DNA of 17,096 bases from Bacteroidota bacterium (GTDB taxonomy: Bacteria; Bacteroidota; Bacteroidia; Flavobacteriales_F; PHOS-HE28), in assembly GCA_023430325.1 (NCBI GenBank), contig JAEZAU010000201.1, positions 1 to 17,096 on the forward strand, read 5' to 3'. Under the pieces are notes generated by a model, which did no database searches, had not been told where the DNA came from, and saw nothing but the letters and a program-made list of their open reading frames with translations. Of this stretch, positions 1 to 8,194 are shown in pieces (within the stretch, counting starts at the first letter, position 1; every line of letters starts with the position of its first letter). The position numbers and the translations under genes are program-made.

Positions 1-925
1 TAAATTGACCATATCCATACGGCCGATATACCTCCAGCTCATTGTTGAAGGTCGGGTCAATGGAACCATCAGGCATCAATCGCACAAAGTGCAAACTATC
101 AGAAGAGAAACTACTTGCTTTGAATAACCCCGACACTAGCAGTCTGCCATCATCCAAGGCGGTTATCGTTCTTGCATCTCCCCAATCGATCGGGCTTTGA
201 AAGCTTTCATCAAGCGCTCCATCGGCATGCAAACGGAAGACCTTTCTATCGATCGGCTCGCCCTCCTGCAAGGTGCAAAGACCACAAGAGATAACGAACT
301 TCCCATCAGGCAAAGGACAGATGGTATTGACCGTACCATTACCCTTTCGATGGACTCTTGTAGTATCAAGATAACCTGTATTTGTGAACCAGATGAAATT
401 ATAACCTCCCTCGAAGCCGCGGATGGAGTCTGAAAGAATGTGCTTCCCGCCAATCACCAGGCTACCATCAGGGAAGACATGATAATCCCCGTAGAACAAT
501 GAACTGAAATAGGGACCCAAGTCCATGTTGATGAACTCGGTATCCAGTGCGCCTGAGATATGTCTGCGGCGAACCGTTTGGCCCACACCCACATAGAACT
601 TGTCCTCCCACCGTGTCATTTTCCCACCCATGGCTGGGTAAGGCGGGTAGGAAGGATCCACCGACCCATCAAGATTTAACAACGCGCCGTGCCTGCTAAC
701 AAGAGGAGGTATGGGATCACCAGGGAAGCGAAATGTGCCGGAGATGATCACTCTGCCATCTTCTAAAGGAATGATGGAATTAACAGTAGGGCCCCCACCA
801 CTAATGCTGGAGACCAGCTGCGCCTGAAAAGTGGTATCTACACTGAATGGGGCTTGTGCGATAATAACAATCTCCCCCGGTAGAATGGCTATCAAGAACA
901 CTATCCGTTGGAATACGCTGCCCAT
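1..925 (-). CDS. Delta-60 repeat beta-propeller protein, partial (runs off left edge)
   Basis: This reading frame is open from its start to the window edge (308 codons visible, no stop), so the C-terminus is missing. A hydrophobic stretch at residues 8-24 ending in AQA looks like a signal peptide, so the product is probably exported. The body shows delta-60 (DUF5122-type) propeller repeats: units of the form DGSVDPSY, DGALDESF and DGSIDPTF, each with strands such as ITALDDGRLLVSGLF nearby. Such proteins are secreted or surface propellers of unknown ligand in Bacteroidota; a T9SS tail would be expected in the missing part but cannot be seen. The start overlaps the stop of the upstream gene (TGATG), with a GGAGG Shine-Dalgarno at 930-934; an in-frame ATG at 928 is an equally possible start. 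The overlap suggests translational coupling to the upstream beta-helix gene. Confidence 0.8.
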   Translation of the reverse strand, partial: MGSVFQRIVFLIAILPGEIVIIAQAPFSVDTTFQAQLVSSISGGGPTVNSIIPLEDGRVIISGTFRFPGDPIPPLVSRHGALLNLDGSVDPSYPPYPAMGGKMTRWEDKFYVGVGQTVRRRHISGALDTEFINMDLGPYFSSLFYGDYHVFPDGSLVIGGKHILSDSIRGFEGGYNFIWFTNTGYLDTTRVHRKGNGTVNTICPLPDGKFVISCGLCTLQEGEPIDRKVFRLHADGALDESFQSPIDWGDARTITALDDGRLLVSGLFKASSFSSDSLHFVRLMPDGSIDPTFNNELEVYRPYGYGQF

Positions 926-3465
926 CATTCCTCCAAGATAAGTTTTTGGGCAGGAAGCAGCAATTCATCACCATCTCGTAACTCCACCATATAGGCACCG
1001 GCGCGGGAAGTGCGGCTGTCCCACACGTGCTGGCCCCTCTCTTGAATGATCTTGGTCCGGTAAACCTCCCGGCCAGTGATATCGCGTATGACAATAAACC
1101 CGTTCACAGGGCTACGGGCCAATTGGTGATCGATCGCCACCCAGGTGGATGCCGGATTAGGTAGTACTCGCATCCAATTTCCACTCTTTGCTTCCAACGG
1201 CGCGGTATAGGGAAGAGCTTTCGGCGCACCATCGTCACCACCCGTATAGGCCGCTCTGCAATTGCCATAATGTGCGCAAAGCAGTTTGCTCATCCAGTTG
1301 GAAGGGCGGTCGTTCTGTCCCTCAACCAGGAATTTCATCTGGTCCACTTCTGCGTCAGTCAGCTGATCCGCCCTGCGGCCCTGGGAATGTGCGGTACCCA
1401 GGATGGAGATGTATGCCAGCATGCGGCCGCGCTCATCCAATTCCTTAGGATCCAGATCATGCTCCACAGGAATGGCCTGGACTACTGAATCCGCTGCGGC
1501 AAAGTCATTCCGCTGAATATGCAGCAGCGCCTCTGCATAGCGCGCCGCCGGGGTGCGCAACAGGCTCCACGCCCAGATCAAACTATCGATCCGGACACCT
1601 GCCGTGTCCGCTGTGAACAGCTCCATCAACTCGTTCACACCCTGTGTCATCTCAAAATGGCGCTCGGCCATTTCTCCTTCCAACGTTGCTCTATACGTGC
1701 GCTGATCCCAACTGGCCACGATGGATCCGATAAGATATTCCGGAAGCAGGGAATTCTCAATAAGCCAGGGAACAAAACCCTTTTGCTGGGTGGCCTCAGG
1801 ATTCGCGATACAGATCTCCGCCTTTATGGCATCCGGAACTCCGGGCTTCATGATAAGTTCCGTCAACGAGCGGAAACTGAGATATGGGCTCTTTGACAAA
1901 AGATAATCCCTCAATGCCCACACATCCTGTGGCCAGGTGCTGATGATCTCCTGCACCACTTCATCGGTATTGCCATTATCAATGAGTTGCTCATACTGGT
2001 AACGGGTGTTGCCGTAGGCCAACTTCTCGGTCTGCACATGGTTGAACAGCATCACCTTGGCCACACCAGGATGATCGTTGCTGATGCTTGTACGGCAGCC
2101 CTTCTCATGCTGGAAGACCTGTGGCAGGAAAGGGCCATCATGACATTCGGGCACCTCGGCAGGCACAATCGAACGGTGGATGTAGTTGATGGTGGCATAA
2201 GTAGTGGTCACTTCAAAATCCAGTACCTCCTGCCCGGCGCAAACCTGGTCAAATACGTTTTGGGCCGATCGGGAGCTGTATTTTGAAATGCCCGTTGCGC
2301 CTTGAAGGCTTCGGATCGTGTGATCAGGCTGTTCTTCTGCTTGAGCCGTCAAGGCTTTTCGGCTTTGGATATTTATTTCATTGGCCTCATTCAGATTGCA
2401 GAGGAATTGCAAGCCAATACTACTGGTATTGGTCAATGAGGCGCTGATGCCTTCACCGGCATACCCTCGCTTCATACCGGAAACACTGTTCATGTTAACG
2501 GCATCGTTATGGTCGCGCACATAACCCACTACAATGCCTTCGCCGTCGGCGTATGCGGGATCGCTGGCGGTGATCGTATTGCCTTGGATCTTGAAGCCAT
2601 AGGATTCGGTGGTGAAGATGCCGCGGTGGCGGCCTTCCCAACCTAGTTCATCCCAATCTGCGTCCAATGGCACATCCCTACCACCAACCTCGATCGTATT
2701 TCCGCTGACGTACAGCCCCCCAGTAACTCCATTCGCAGTCACAGCTGCGATATTGTCAATGAAGTCGCAATTCTGTATCCTGGCACTAACGCCGCCGAAA
2801 AAATTATTCACATCCACACCTCGGCGAAGGCCTTGGAATATGGTGCGTCCCATGGTACACGGTGTATCACAAAGGGATCTCACCATGATGTTCGAATTGG
2901 AACTTGATATTCCGGTGGCCAATGAATAACTTATCGGAACATCAGTCCGAGTATCAAGAAACTGGCAGCCCTCAATAATGATCCGATGCCCTACGCCATT
3001 GATCCCGATATGAACAGGTCCCACAGGCGAACTAACCGGATCGATAGTAGTAGTCTCAAAAAGCGCATTTCTTAACACGCTCTTATTGGGTGCGAGATAG
3101 AGGCCCCCGAGACTATATGGGTTAAAGTCTACACCTCTCAAGCAATTACGAAAGATACCCCCGTGCCCATTAAGATCACCTAATACTCTCAGAACTCCAC
3201 CCGACCCGACATTGATGGCAGTTACTGCGTTCTCAATAGTGCCCCCATTGATCATTTCCACGTAACCCTGGTATTGGGGAGCGCCATCCGGCAATTGATC
3301 TGCCGTAGAGTTTCCTACGATTTCGATCCCTTGCCACATCTGATCTATGTATGGAGGATTTCTAATTCTTCCACCATCAATGATCAGCCGACCGCCAGGA
3401 GTTTGTTCATCACCGGCCTCAACAATGATCTTCGCCTCTGGAACCATATAAAGATCACATTTCAC
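925..3465 (-). CDS. Right-handed beta-helix protein with T9SS type A sorting domain (3' part of a frameshifted gene)
   Basis: The frame encodes 846 residues from a GTG that is probably not a real start, because the frame continues logically from the protease fragment upstream (see the finding at 3455-3475). Residues 1 to about 390 are rich in Gly/Asn and carry repeated strands such as RLIIDGGRI, RIIIEGCQF, ARIQNCDFI and FKIQGNTI, typical of a parallel beta-helix. About 450-740 is a predominantly helical, Leu/Ala/Glu-rich region of unknown role. The last 80 residues (about 767-846) form a T9SS type A sorting domain: it opens with VLPNPAST, has a central IRDITGREV strand and ends in a short basic/acidic strand. 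The protein should therefore cross the outer membrane through the type IX system and be released or anchored at the surface. No independent signal peptide is present, which supports its being the C-terminal part of a larger protein. Confidence 0.75.
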   Translation of the reverse strand: MKCDLYMVPEAKIIVEAGDEQTPGGRLIIDGGRIRNPPYIDQMWQGIEIVGNSTADQLPDGAPQYQGYVEMINGGTIENAVTAINVGSGGVLRVLGDLNGHGGIFRNCLRGVDFNPYSLGGLYLAPNKSVLRNALFETTTIDPVSSPVGPVHIGINGVGHRIIIEGCQFLDTRTDVPISYSLATGISSSNSNIMVRSLCDTPCTMGRTIFQGLRRGVDVNNFFGGVSARIQNCDFIDNIAAVTANGVTGGLYVSGNTIEVGGRDVPLDADWDELGWEGRHRGIFTTESYGFKIQGNTITASDPAYADGEGIVVGYVRDHNDAVNMNSVSGMKRGYAGEGISASLTNTSSIGLQFLCNLNEANEINIQSRKALTAQAEEQPDHTIRSLQGATGISKYSSRSAQNVFDQVCAGQEVLDFEVTTTYATINYIHRSIVPAEVPECHDGPFLPQVFQHEKGCRTSISNDHPGVAKVMLFNHVQTEKLAYGNTRYQYEQLIDNGNTDEVVQEIISTWPQDVWALRDYLLSKSPYLSFRSLTELIMKPGVPDAIKAEICIANPEATQQKGFVPWLIENSLLPEYLIGSIVASWDQRTYRATLEGEMAERHFEMTQGVNELMELFTADTAGVRIDSLIWAWSLLRTPAARYAEALLHIQRNDFAAADSVVQAIPVEHDLDPKELDERGRMLAYISILGTAHSQGRRADQLTDAEVDQMKFLVEGQNDRPSNWMSKLLCAHYGNCRAAYTGGDDGAPKALPYTAPLEAKSGNWMRVLPNPASTWVAIDHQLARSPVNGFIVIRDITGREVYRTKIIQERGQHVWDSRTSRAGAYMVELRDGDELLLPAQKLILEE

Positions 3466-4603
3466 TGTAAACAGTCACACCTTTCGGAATTACCACATCC
3501 TCATAAAACTTAACAGGTCTTTCAAACACATGTGAAAATGGAATGACATATGGCGTCGGATGATACCCCCCATATGTGTATTTTGCATTGTTTGAAAGCA
3601 TTAGTGTTCGATGCATTCGGGCCAATTGCAGTCCGGATAGAAAATACGGAGGACCGCCCGCTCCCATCCAGTTATTTGTTGAATAGCCTGGATGTTCACA
3701 CGGTCCCCCGGATTCAAATACATCGGTTAAGATACCAGCACAATTTTGTATAGTTAAGTTACATCCTTCTTGGCCCGAAAAGGTTGTGCCATCATTTTCT
3801 ACACATACCGGGCCCGCAGAAACAGTAGCTGAATAAGTATGGCCTAAATGTAGTGCATGTCCAATCTCATGCGACCAATTATTTATCAAGTGTGTTACAA
3901 ACGCCGGGGTCATTGCCCCACCTATCCAATTATGTGATTTTACCCCGGTGTGAGCAAGATCATCCATTCGGTTAAAAAGAGGTGGCGCTGTTGCACCAGT
4001 TCCGGCACAAGGAAAATTGCCTACCAAATTAAAATGCATCATTCCACGACATTCTTCATGTACGTTGTTCGCAGCCTCAATCATGGCGCGTATATCTTCG
4101 ATGTTACAACTACTCATACCATACCACTGCCCACTAGCATCCGGTATAAAATTAATCTGCTGCAGATCAAATCTAATATATGAATCAGTGAACAGCTCAT
4201 AATATGGTAATTGAGAATATATTGATACAGGTTGACTGGGTAGTGCCAAATTTCCTAAATTGTAATTGATCCCAGTCAGCCCATTGAATACTTCGTACAA
4301 AAAATCGCGATTCTCCTCAGTATCGATTAAATTTCCGTTACCATAACCATCTTGCCAAACATTGATCACGCATCTGATGGTCTTGATTGATGGCGGAATG
4401 CCATCTAACGTACCTGGAACCAAATGATTAGGACCGAGTTCATACAAAGGCCGATATTGGCTAAGTGACTGAGTGCCAGTTATGCCCCATGATAAAGGTG
4501 GAAAGAGCTGTCCATCTATAATGCATGTACTTTGCGCCGAGGTGGCAACCGTGAACGCTAAAGCCGAAAAAGCAGAAAGGAGGGGCTTAAGAAATGTTGA
4601 CAT
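3455..4603 (-). CDS. Secreted metzincin-like zinc metalloprotease (5' part of a frameshifted gene)
   Basis: From the ATG at 4603 the product begins MSTFLKPLLSAFSALAF and ends its leader at TSAQS, a clear signal peptide. The zinc site is HEIGHALHLGH (residues 245-255), fitting HExxHxxxxxH. A probable Met-turn, NNWMGAGG, lies about 60 residues later, as in metzincins. The Gly usual at position 8 of the zinc motif is His here. Many Cys residues suggest disulfides outside the cell. The fragment stops at VTVYSEM; dropping one T on the coding strand joins it in frame to the beta-helix gene, giving one protein of 1,225 residues. A longer start, GTG at 4654 preceded by GAGGAGG, is supported by its Shine-Dalgarno but would put 17 odd residues before the signal peptide. 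The coding region is much more AT-rich than its neighbours. The exact peptidase family (M43-like or other) is unsure. Confidence 0.75.
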   Translation of the reverse strand: MSTFLKPLLSAFSALAFTVATSAQSTCIIDGQLFPPLSWGITGTQSLSQYRPLYELGPNHLVPGTLDGIPPSIKTIRCVINVWQDGYGNGNLIDTEENRDFLYEVFNGLTGINYNLGNLALPSQPVSIYSQLPYYELFTDSYIRFDLQQINFIPDASGQWYGMSSCNIEDIRAMIEAANNVHEECRGMMHFNLVGNFPCAGTGATAPPLFNRMDDLAHTGVKSHNWIGGAMTPAFVTHLINNWSHEIGHALHLGHTYSATVSAGPVCVENDGTTFSGQEGCNLTIQNCAGILTDVFESGGPCEHPGYSTNNWMGAGGPPYFLSGLQLARMHRTLMLSNNAKYTYGGYHPTPYVIPFSHVFERPVKFYEDVVIPKGVTVYSEM

Positions 4604-4688
4604 CGGAAGGAGATCTAAAGTTGGTACAACGTTCAACCCCACACTACTTCCCACACGTCCTCCTCACATCATCAGCACAAGACAAGTA

Positions 4689-4719
4689 CAATGTTAGCGA
4701 AATAAAGTCGCAAACCAAA
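4689..4719 (-). promoter_or_regulatory. Putative Bacteroidota-type promoter for the metalloprotease gene
   Basis: On the minus strand TTTG (4716-4719) is followed after exactly 19 bases by TAACATTG (4689-4696), one mismatch from TAnnTTTG. The spacing equals that of the rpmH promoter in this window. Transcription would start near 4683, about 28 bases before the GTG at 4654 and 80 before the ATG at 4603. Confidence 0.5.
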
Positions 4720-4794
4720 TTTCGGACTTTTTCATCCTCAAAGAATGCTTTGTACTGAAGACCGCTATCGCTCCGTTCCGAGATGGAGATCGGA

Positions 4795-6429
4795 TCAATA
4801 CCGTACGATCCGTCGTTGCACCCAGCGATCACCGATCTGCACCTGCAACACATACACGCCAGCCTCAGGCAAAGTGATCATGGCACGATCGCTCATCGGA
4901 ACCATTGAAATGATCATCCTGCCCTGCACATCGTGCACCAAGATCCTATCCATCCATTGTCCTGAGATCATGACTTGATCATGAGTCGGATTCGGTTGTG
5001 CGATCAGATCGAAGTCGGAGACATCCTCTGGAATAGCGGTGGTCCCCCCCAGCTTCAACACCCACACATCATTGTCCGAAGCATGTTCGATCACTTCGCC
5101 ATCCAACTCGAACTCCGCCCCGAAGTATCCGGTCAGGACGATGCCTCCGCCTGCATCCACGGCAATACTTTCTCCATGATCGCCGCTGGAACTGCCTACG
5201 CCTTTGCCCCAGATCGCAGTTCCATCCGCTGAATATTTCGCGATGAACGCATCATAACCGCTGCCCGCTGCTTCAAGCACATCACTACCGAACTGCGCAT
5301 CGTTGCTATCGAAATATCCTCCCACATGGATCGAACCATCCGCACTTACTGCTACCGATCGAACGAACTCATCATATGTACCACCATCCGCAACTGCCCA
5401 ATCCAATGATCCGGCCGCACTGAATTTCGCCACGAACAGATCGTACCAGCTATTGTCCGTGGTGGTGTTGTTGAGCGTGGTCCCTGCCAGATCGAACGTG
5501 GCATCGATGAATCCACCACAAATGATGATGTTGTCATCCATATCGATCGCCACATCCCACGCCCGCTCATGCCGTAATCCGCCGTATCCGATCGCCCAGG
5601 TGCCGCTGCCATCGGCGGCATACTTGGCCAGGAACATGTCCGTGTAATTATCGTTCGCATTGGTTAGATCCGTACCTGCTATGGTCATTGCGGCACTTGT
5701 GTAATATCCGGCCACCACGATATTTCCATTTCCATCGACCGCAACGGAAGCAGCGTCATCATCCAACGATCCACCTGCGCTTCGCGCCCACACTGCATCT
5801 CCGTCCACATTCAATTTCATCACATACAGATCGAAGTTCCCATTGTTGCCCAGTGATCCCACGCTGGTGTTCAACGGCGCATCATTATAACTACCGCAGA
5901 TCGCAATGCTGCCATCGGTACTTGTGGCCACGGCCGCCACGGAGACCTGTGCGCCGGATGCTGGTGGATCACCCCAGGTGAGCGACCCATCAGCCTCGAA
6001 CCGCACGACAAGGATCGCGTTCTCGCTCATGGTGAAGGTCTCACCATCGATGGTGGTGGTCTCACTGCATTCGATCGCTACAACGACCCCATCTCCTGCG
6101 ATCGCCAATGCCTTGCCGTTCTGAGAGCCGGGCCCTTCGAAATGCTTTGCCCAAAGCACCGTGCCCGCCGCATCATACTTCACCAGGAACCCGTCAGCGC
6201 TGTTGTTGGATTGCGTGTTGTTGAACGAGATGTCATCGCTGAACGAAATGCCGCCGCTGCTGAAGAACCCGGTCACATAGATATTGCCGGACGCATCGGT
6301 ACAGATATCGTTGCCACGATCCATATAACTGCCGCCAGCGCTGCGTGCCCATTGCCATTCGGGGGCTTGTGCTTGACCGAGTGAACAAACGGCAATAAAA
6401 AGGAGCGATGGAATGATGTTCTTGAGCAT
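4795..6429 (-). CDS. SBBP-repeat beta-propeller protein with T9SS type A sorting domain
   Basis: The chosen start is the ATG at 6429, which gives MLKNIIPSLLFIAVCSLGQAQA, a standard signal peptide; the frame extends 15 codons further but overlaps the upstream gene. The mature part is built from about seven blade-like repeats of 50-70 residues. Each has a W-A/G-x-x-x-G-G element (for example WARSAGGS, WAIGYGGL, WAVADGGT, WGKGVGSS), then D...S-V-A-V-D-x-x-G-N-I and a strand such as VVAGYY, IICGGF or VLTGYF, matching SBBP (seven-bladed beta-propeller) repeats. The last 70 residues or so, from AQPNPTHDQV to the basic end VQRRIVRY, form a T9SS type A sorting domain. The product is thus a secreted or surface propeller, perhaps for adhesion or binding; its ligand cannot be inferred. 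It lies 41 bases after the 2H gene and could be cotranscribed with it. Confidence 0.85.
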   Translation of the reverse strand: MLKNIIPSLLFIAVCSLGQAQAPEWQWARSAGGSYMDRGNDICTDASGNIYVTGFFSSGGISFSDDISFNNTQSNNSADGFLVKYDAAGTVLWAKHFEGPGSQNGKALAIAGDGVVVAIECSETTTIDGETFTMSENAILVVRFEADGSLTWGDPPASGAQVSVAAVATSTDGSIAICGSYNDAPLNTSVGSLGNNGNFDLYVMKLNVDGDAVWARSAGGSLDDDAASVAVDGNGNIVVAGYYTSAAMTIAGTDLTNANDNYTDMFLAKYAADGSGTWAIGYGGLRHERAWDVAIDMDDNIIICGGFIDATFDLAGTTLNNTTTDNSWYDLFVAKFSAAGSLDWAVADGGTYDEFVRSVAVSADGSIHVGGYFDSNDAQFGSDVLEAAGSGYDAFIAKYSADGTAIWGKGVGSSSGDHGESIAVDAGGGIVLTGYFGAEFELDGEVIEHASDNDVWVLKLGGTTAIPEDVSDFDLIAQPNPTHDQVMISGQWMDRILVHDVQGRMIISMVPMSDRAMITLPEAGVYVLQVQIGDRWVQRRIVRY

Positions 6430-6470
6430 GGCCCGAATGTAATGCAACATCCATTCAGAGCCGGGTGATC

Positions 6471-7019
6471 TCATGGCAGCCCGATCCGGCCTGTCACTTC
6501 ATACTTCCCTCCTTCCTTCTGGCTTCCGCGCAAAAGGATCACCTCATCCACCAATTCAGATCGATGATATTCGTGCGGCCGCAGTATCTCCATCGCCATT
6601 GCGGCCTGCTGCGGCTTGAGCTTTCGGGCTATCGTGATCATAGGCATGGATGTCACGTGGACCCCGAGCTTCTTCAGGCCTCTCAAACTTTGCAGATGCT
6701 TTTTGATGTCCTTGCGCAAGGCGATGATCGGATCCTTCTGCAACGGATCGATGTAGATGGTGCTGTTATCCGGAAGCAGGTGGATATTCCGGAACTCAAC
6801 AGTGAATGATACGTGATCCTTCGCAGCGCTTTCGATCGCGGCCAGCATGTCCCTTTCATATTCGATCGGAACGTACATGTACATCAACGTCATATGCGCG
6901 ATCGCCCTGTCACCCCTGAAACTCCCGATATGTTCTGCGACCATGCGTTTCATATGCGCAACTTCCGCGATCATCTCTTCCGATGCACCGATCACCACCA
7001 GGTACCGGAATATCTCCAC
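6471..7019 (-). CDS. 2H phosphoesterase / 2'-5' RNA ligase-like protein with altered second motif
   Basis: The 182-residue protein has the size and layout of the 2H (LigT/2'-5' RNA ligase) superfamily, whose members open 2',3'-cyclic or 2'-5' phosphodiester bonds with two HxT/S motifs. Motif 1 is AHMTLMYM with H42 and T44. Around motif 2 the typical family form is P-H-x-T-I-A-R-K-L; here it reads PMITIARKL, so Met127 stands where the second His is expected. A histidine six residues earlier (H121 in HVTSM) might or might not replace it. The C-terminal strand IILLRGSQKEGGKYEV also fits the family. Translation starts at GTG 7019; I see no Shine-Dalgarno. The gene is divergent from the alpha/beta hydrolase. 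Assignment to the superfamily is fairly secure, activity is not, and the RNA or nucleotide substrate is unknown. Confidence 0.75.
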   Translation of the reverse strand: MEIFRYLVVIGASEEMIAEVAHMKRMVAEHIGSFRGDRAIAHMTLMYMYVPIEYERDMLAAIESAAKDHVSFTVEFRNIHLLPDNSTIYIDPLQKDPIIALRKDIKKHLQSLRGLKKLGVHVTSMPMITIARKLKPQQAAMAMEILRPHEYHRSELVDEVILLRGSQKEGGKYEVTGRIGLP

Positions 7020-7147
7020 GGAAGTATCGAAAAGTGCCGGAGAATCGCCCCAGTCCTCCTAGTTCGCGATGGATCTACGGGCGGGCATCGTTCAAAGATG
7101 GGAACAGCTTGATGCGATAGGATCTTTGTACCACCACAGATCTTCCA

Positions 7148-7957
7148 TTGCCCAACTTCCACCACGGTTTCGATCTACACTACCGCACCTACGGAAAGGG
7201 GCCGGTCCATTTCATCTGCTTCCATGGCTTCGGCCGATCGGGCGGGGACTTCTGGTCCCTGGGCAATGAGATGGGAAAGAGATGCACTTTTCATGCGTTC
7301 GATCTGCATTTCAATGGAAGCAGCCTCGGCGATCCCGCTAGGGCCGATGATCCGTTCACACCTGCGGAACTATCCGGCTATTTCCGCGCCTTCGCCGATC
7401 ATCTGCAACAGCCCAGGATCAATGTGCTCGGTTACAGCCTCGGGGGTCGCATGGCGTTGAGCCTGCTGGAGCACATGCCGGAGCGGATCGAAAAGGCATT
7501 CCTCCTGGCACCCGATGGCTTGAAGATGCGGCCGTGGTACCGGGGCCTTGCGGCTTCCGCGATCGGTCGCAGCCTGTACAAGCATTTCGTGGACAAGCCG
7601 CAGCAATTCCACCGGTTGGTCCAAGGCCTCAGGCGGATGAACATCGTGAACGATCACATGGTGCAATTCGTCATGCGCCATACCGGAGCACGCGAGCGGC
7701 GCCAGTTGTTGCACGATGTCTGGCTGAGCTACCGGTTGATAGAGCCTGACCTCCGCACCGTTGGTGCGAACTTGATCAAGCACGATATCGATGTGCTCCT
7801 TCTCTTCGGGAAATATGATCGGGTGATACCCCCATCGTTGGGCAAGGGCCTAAAGCTTCTGGCGCCCAGGCACGTCACCGAAAAGATCCTACCCACGGGC
7901 CACTGGCTACTCGGGCCTCCGCTCCCGGAGTTGATCATGGAGCAGCTCCAGAAATGA
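7148..7957 (+). CDS. Alpha/beta hydrolase
   Basis: This 269-residue cytoplasmic protein has the alpha/beta-hydrolase fold with all catalytic parts visible: oxyanion-loop motif HGFGRSG near residues 26-32, nucleophile elbow GYSLGG with the Ser near residue 97, Asp in FGKYDRVIPP, and His in PTGHWLLG near the end. The substrate is not evident; esterase, thioesterase or C-C hydrolase activity are all possible. Translation appears to start at TTG 7148, since the next in-frame ATG would remove the first strands and the oxyanion loop. A weak promoter box, GATCTTTG at 7121-7128 (one mismatch from TAnnTTTG), lies 20 bases upstream. It stands alone on the plus strand, divergent from the 2H gene and convergent with rpmH, with a strong terminator immediately after its stop. 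Confidence 0.88.
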   Translation: MPNFHHGFDLHYRTYGKGPVHFICFHGFGRSGGDFWSLGNEMGKRCTFHAFDLHFNGSSLGDPARADDPFTPAELSGYFRAFADHLQQPRINVLGYSLGGRMALSLLEHMPERIEKAFLLAPDGLKMRPWYRGLAASAIGRSLYKHFVDKPQQFHRLVQGLRRMNIVNDHMVQFVMRHTGARERRQLLHDVWLSYRLIEPDLRTVGANLIKHDIDVLLLFGKYDRVIPPSLGKGLKLLAPRHVTEKILPTGHWLLGPPLPELIMEQLQK

Positions 7958-7958
7958 C

Positions 7959-7983
7959 AAAAGGGAGCCGGAAGCTCCCTTTT
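7959..7983. terminator. Bidirectional intrinsic terminator between alpha/beta hydrolase and rpmH
   Basis: A perfect 10-base-pair stem, AAAAGGGAGC (7959-7968) and GCTCCCTTTT (7974-7983), encloses the loop CGGAA. The A run on one side and T run on the other make it work in both directions. It starts one base after the hydrolase stop and lies 19 bases beyond the rpmH stop, so both convergent genes would share it. Confidence 0.9.
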
Positions 7984-8002
7984 AGAATGATCTGAACGAG
8001 TC

Positions 8003-8158
8003 TTATTTGTGGCTTGCCTCGTCGCTGACGCTAAGCTTCTTGCGCCCCTGGCGGCGGCGGCTGGCGAGAACGGCGCGGCCAGAAGGTGTGCTCATCCGCT
8101 CACGGAAGCCGTGCTTGTTGGTGCGTTTGCGCTTGCTGGGCTGGTAGGTACGCTTCAT
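8003..8158 (-). CDS. rpmH: 50S ribosomal protein bL34
   Basis: Reading the minus strand gives 51 residues beginning MKRTYQPSKRKRTNKHGF and continuing RERMSTPSGRAVLASRRRQG, then RKKLSVSDE and a stop. This is the conserved bL34 sequence, including the family hallmarks KRTYQPS, KRxxxHGFRxRM, T..GR.VL..RR.KGR. It is a strongly basic structural protein of the large ribosomal subunit. Length is normal for the family, with a slightly extended tail (VSDEASHK). It has its own strong promoter and terminator, so it is a single-gene transcript. The usual neighbours rnpA and dnaA are not here; it sits between an alpha/beta hydrolase and birA. Confidence 0.96.
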   Translation of the reverse strand: MKRTYQPSKRKRTNKHGFRERMSTPSGRAVLASRRRQGRKKLSVSDEASHK

Positions 8159-8194
8159 GGCCGTTTACTCTTTTCGTTCCCGATCGCGGGGGTG

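Noticed and set aside
163..453. Short open frames on both strands inside the delta-60 gene
   Set aside because: They are out of frame with a continuous 308-codon frame that shows recognisable repeats.
3463..3475. Programmed ribosomal frameshift in the protease/beta-helix gene
   Set aside because: No X-XXY-YYZ slippery heptamer and no evident downstream stimulatory structure; a simple indel explains the split.
4704..4730. Hairpin AAAGTC/GACTTT between the propeller and protease genes as a terminator
   Set aside because: Only six AT-rich pairs around a 15-base loop with no proper T run, and it overlaps the better-supported promoter.
4795..6429. Repeated blocks in the propeller gene as a DNA repeat array or CRISPR
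   Set aside because: The periodicity is at protein level (propeller blades); the DNA units are diverged and have no constant repeat with spacers.
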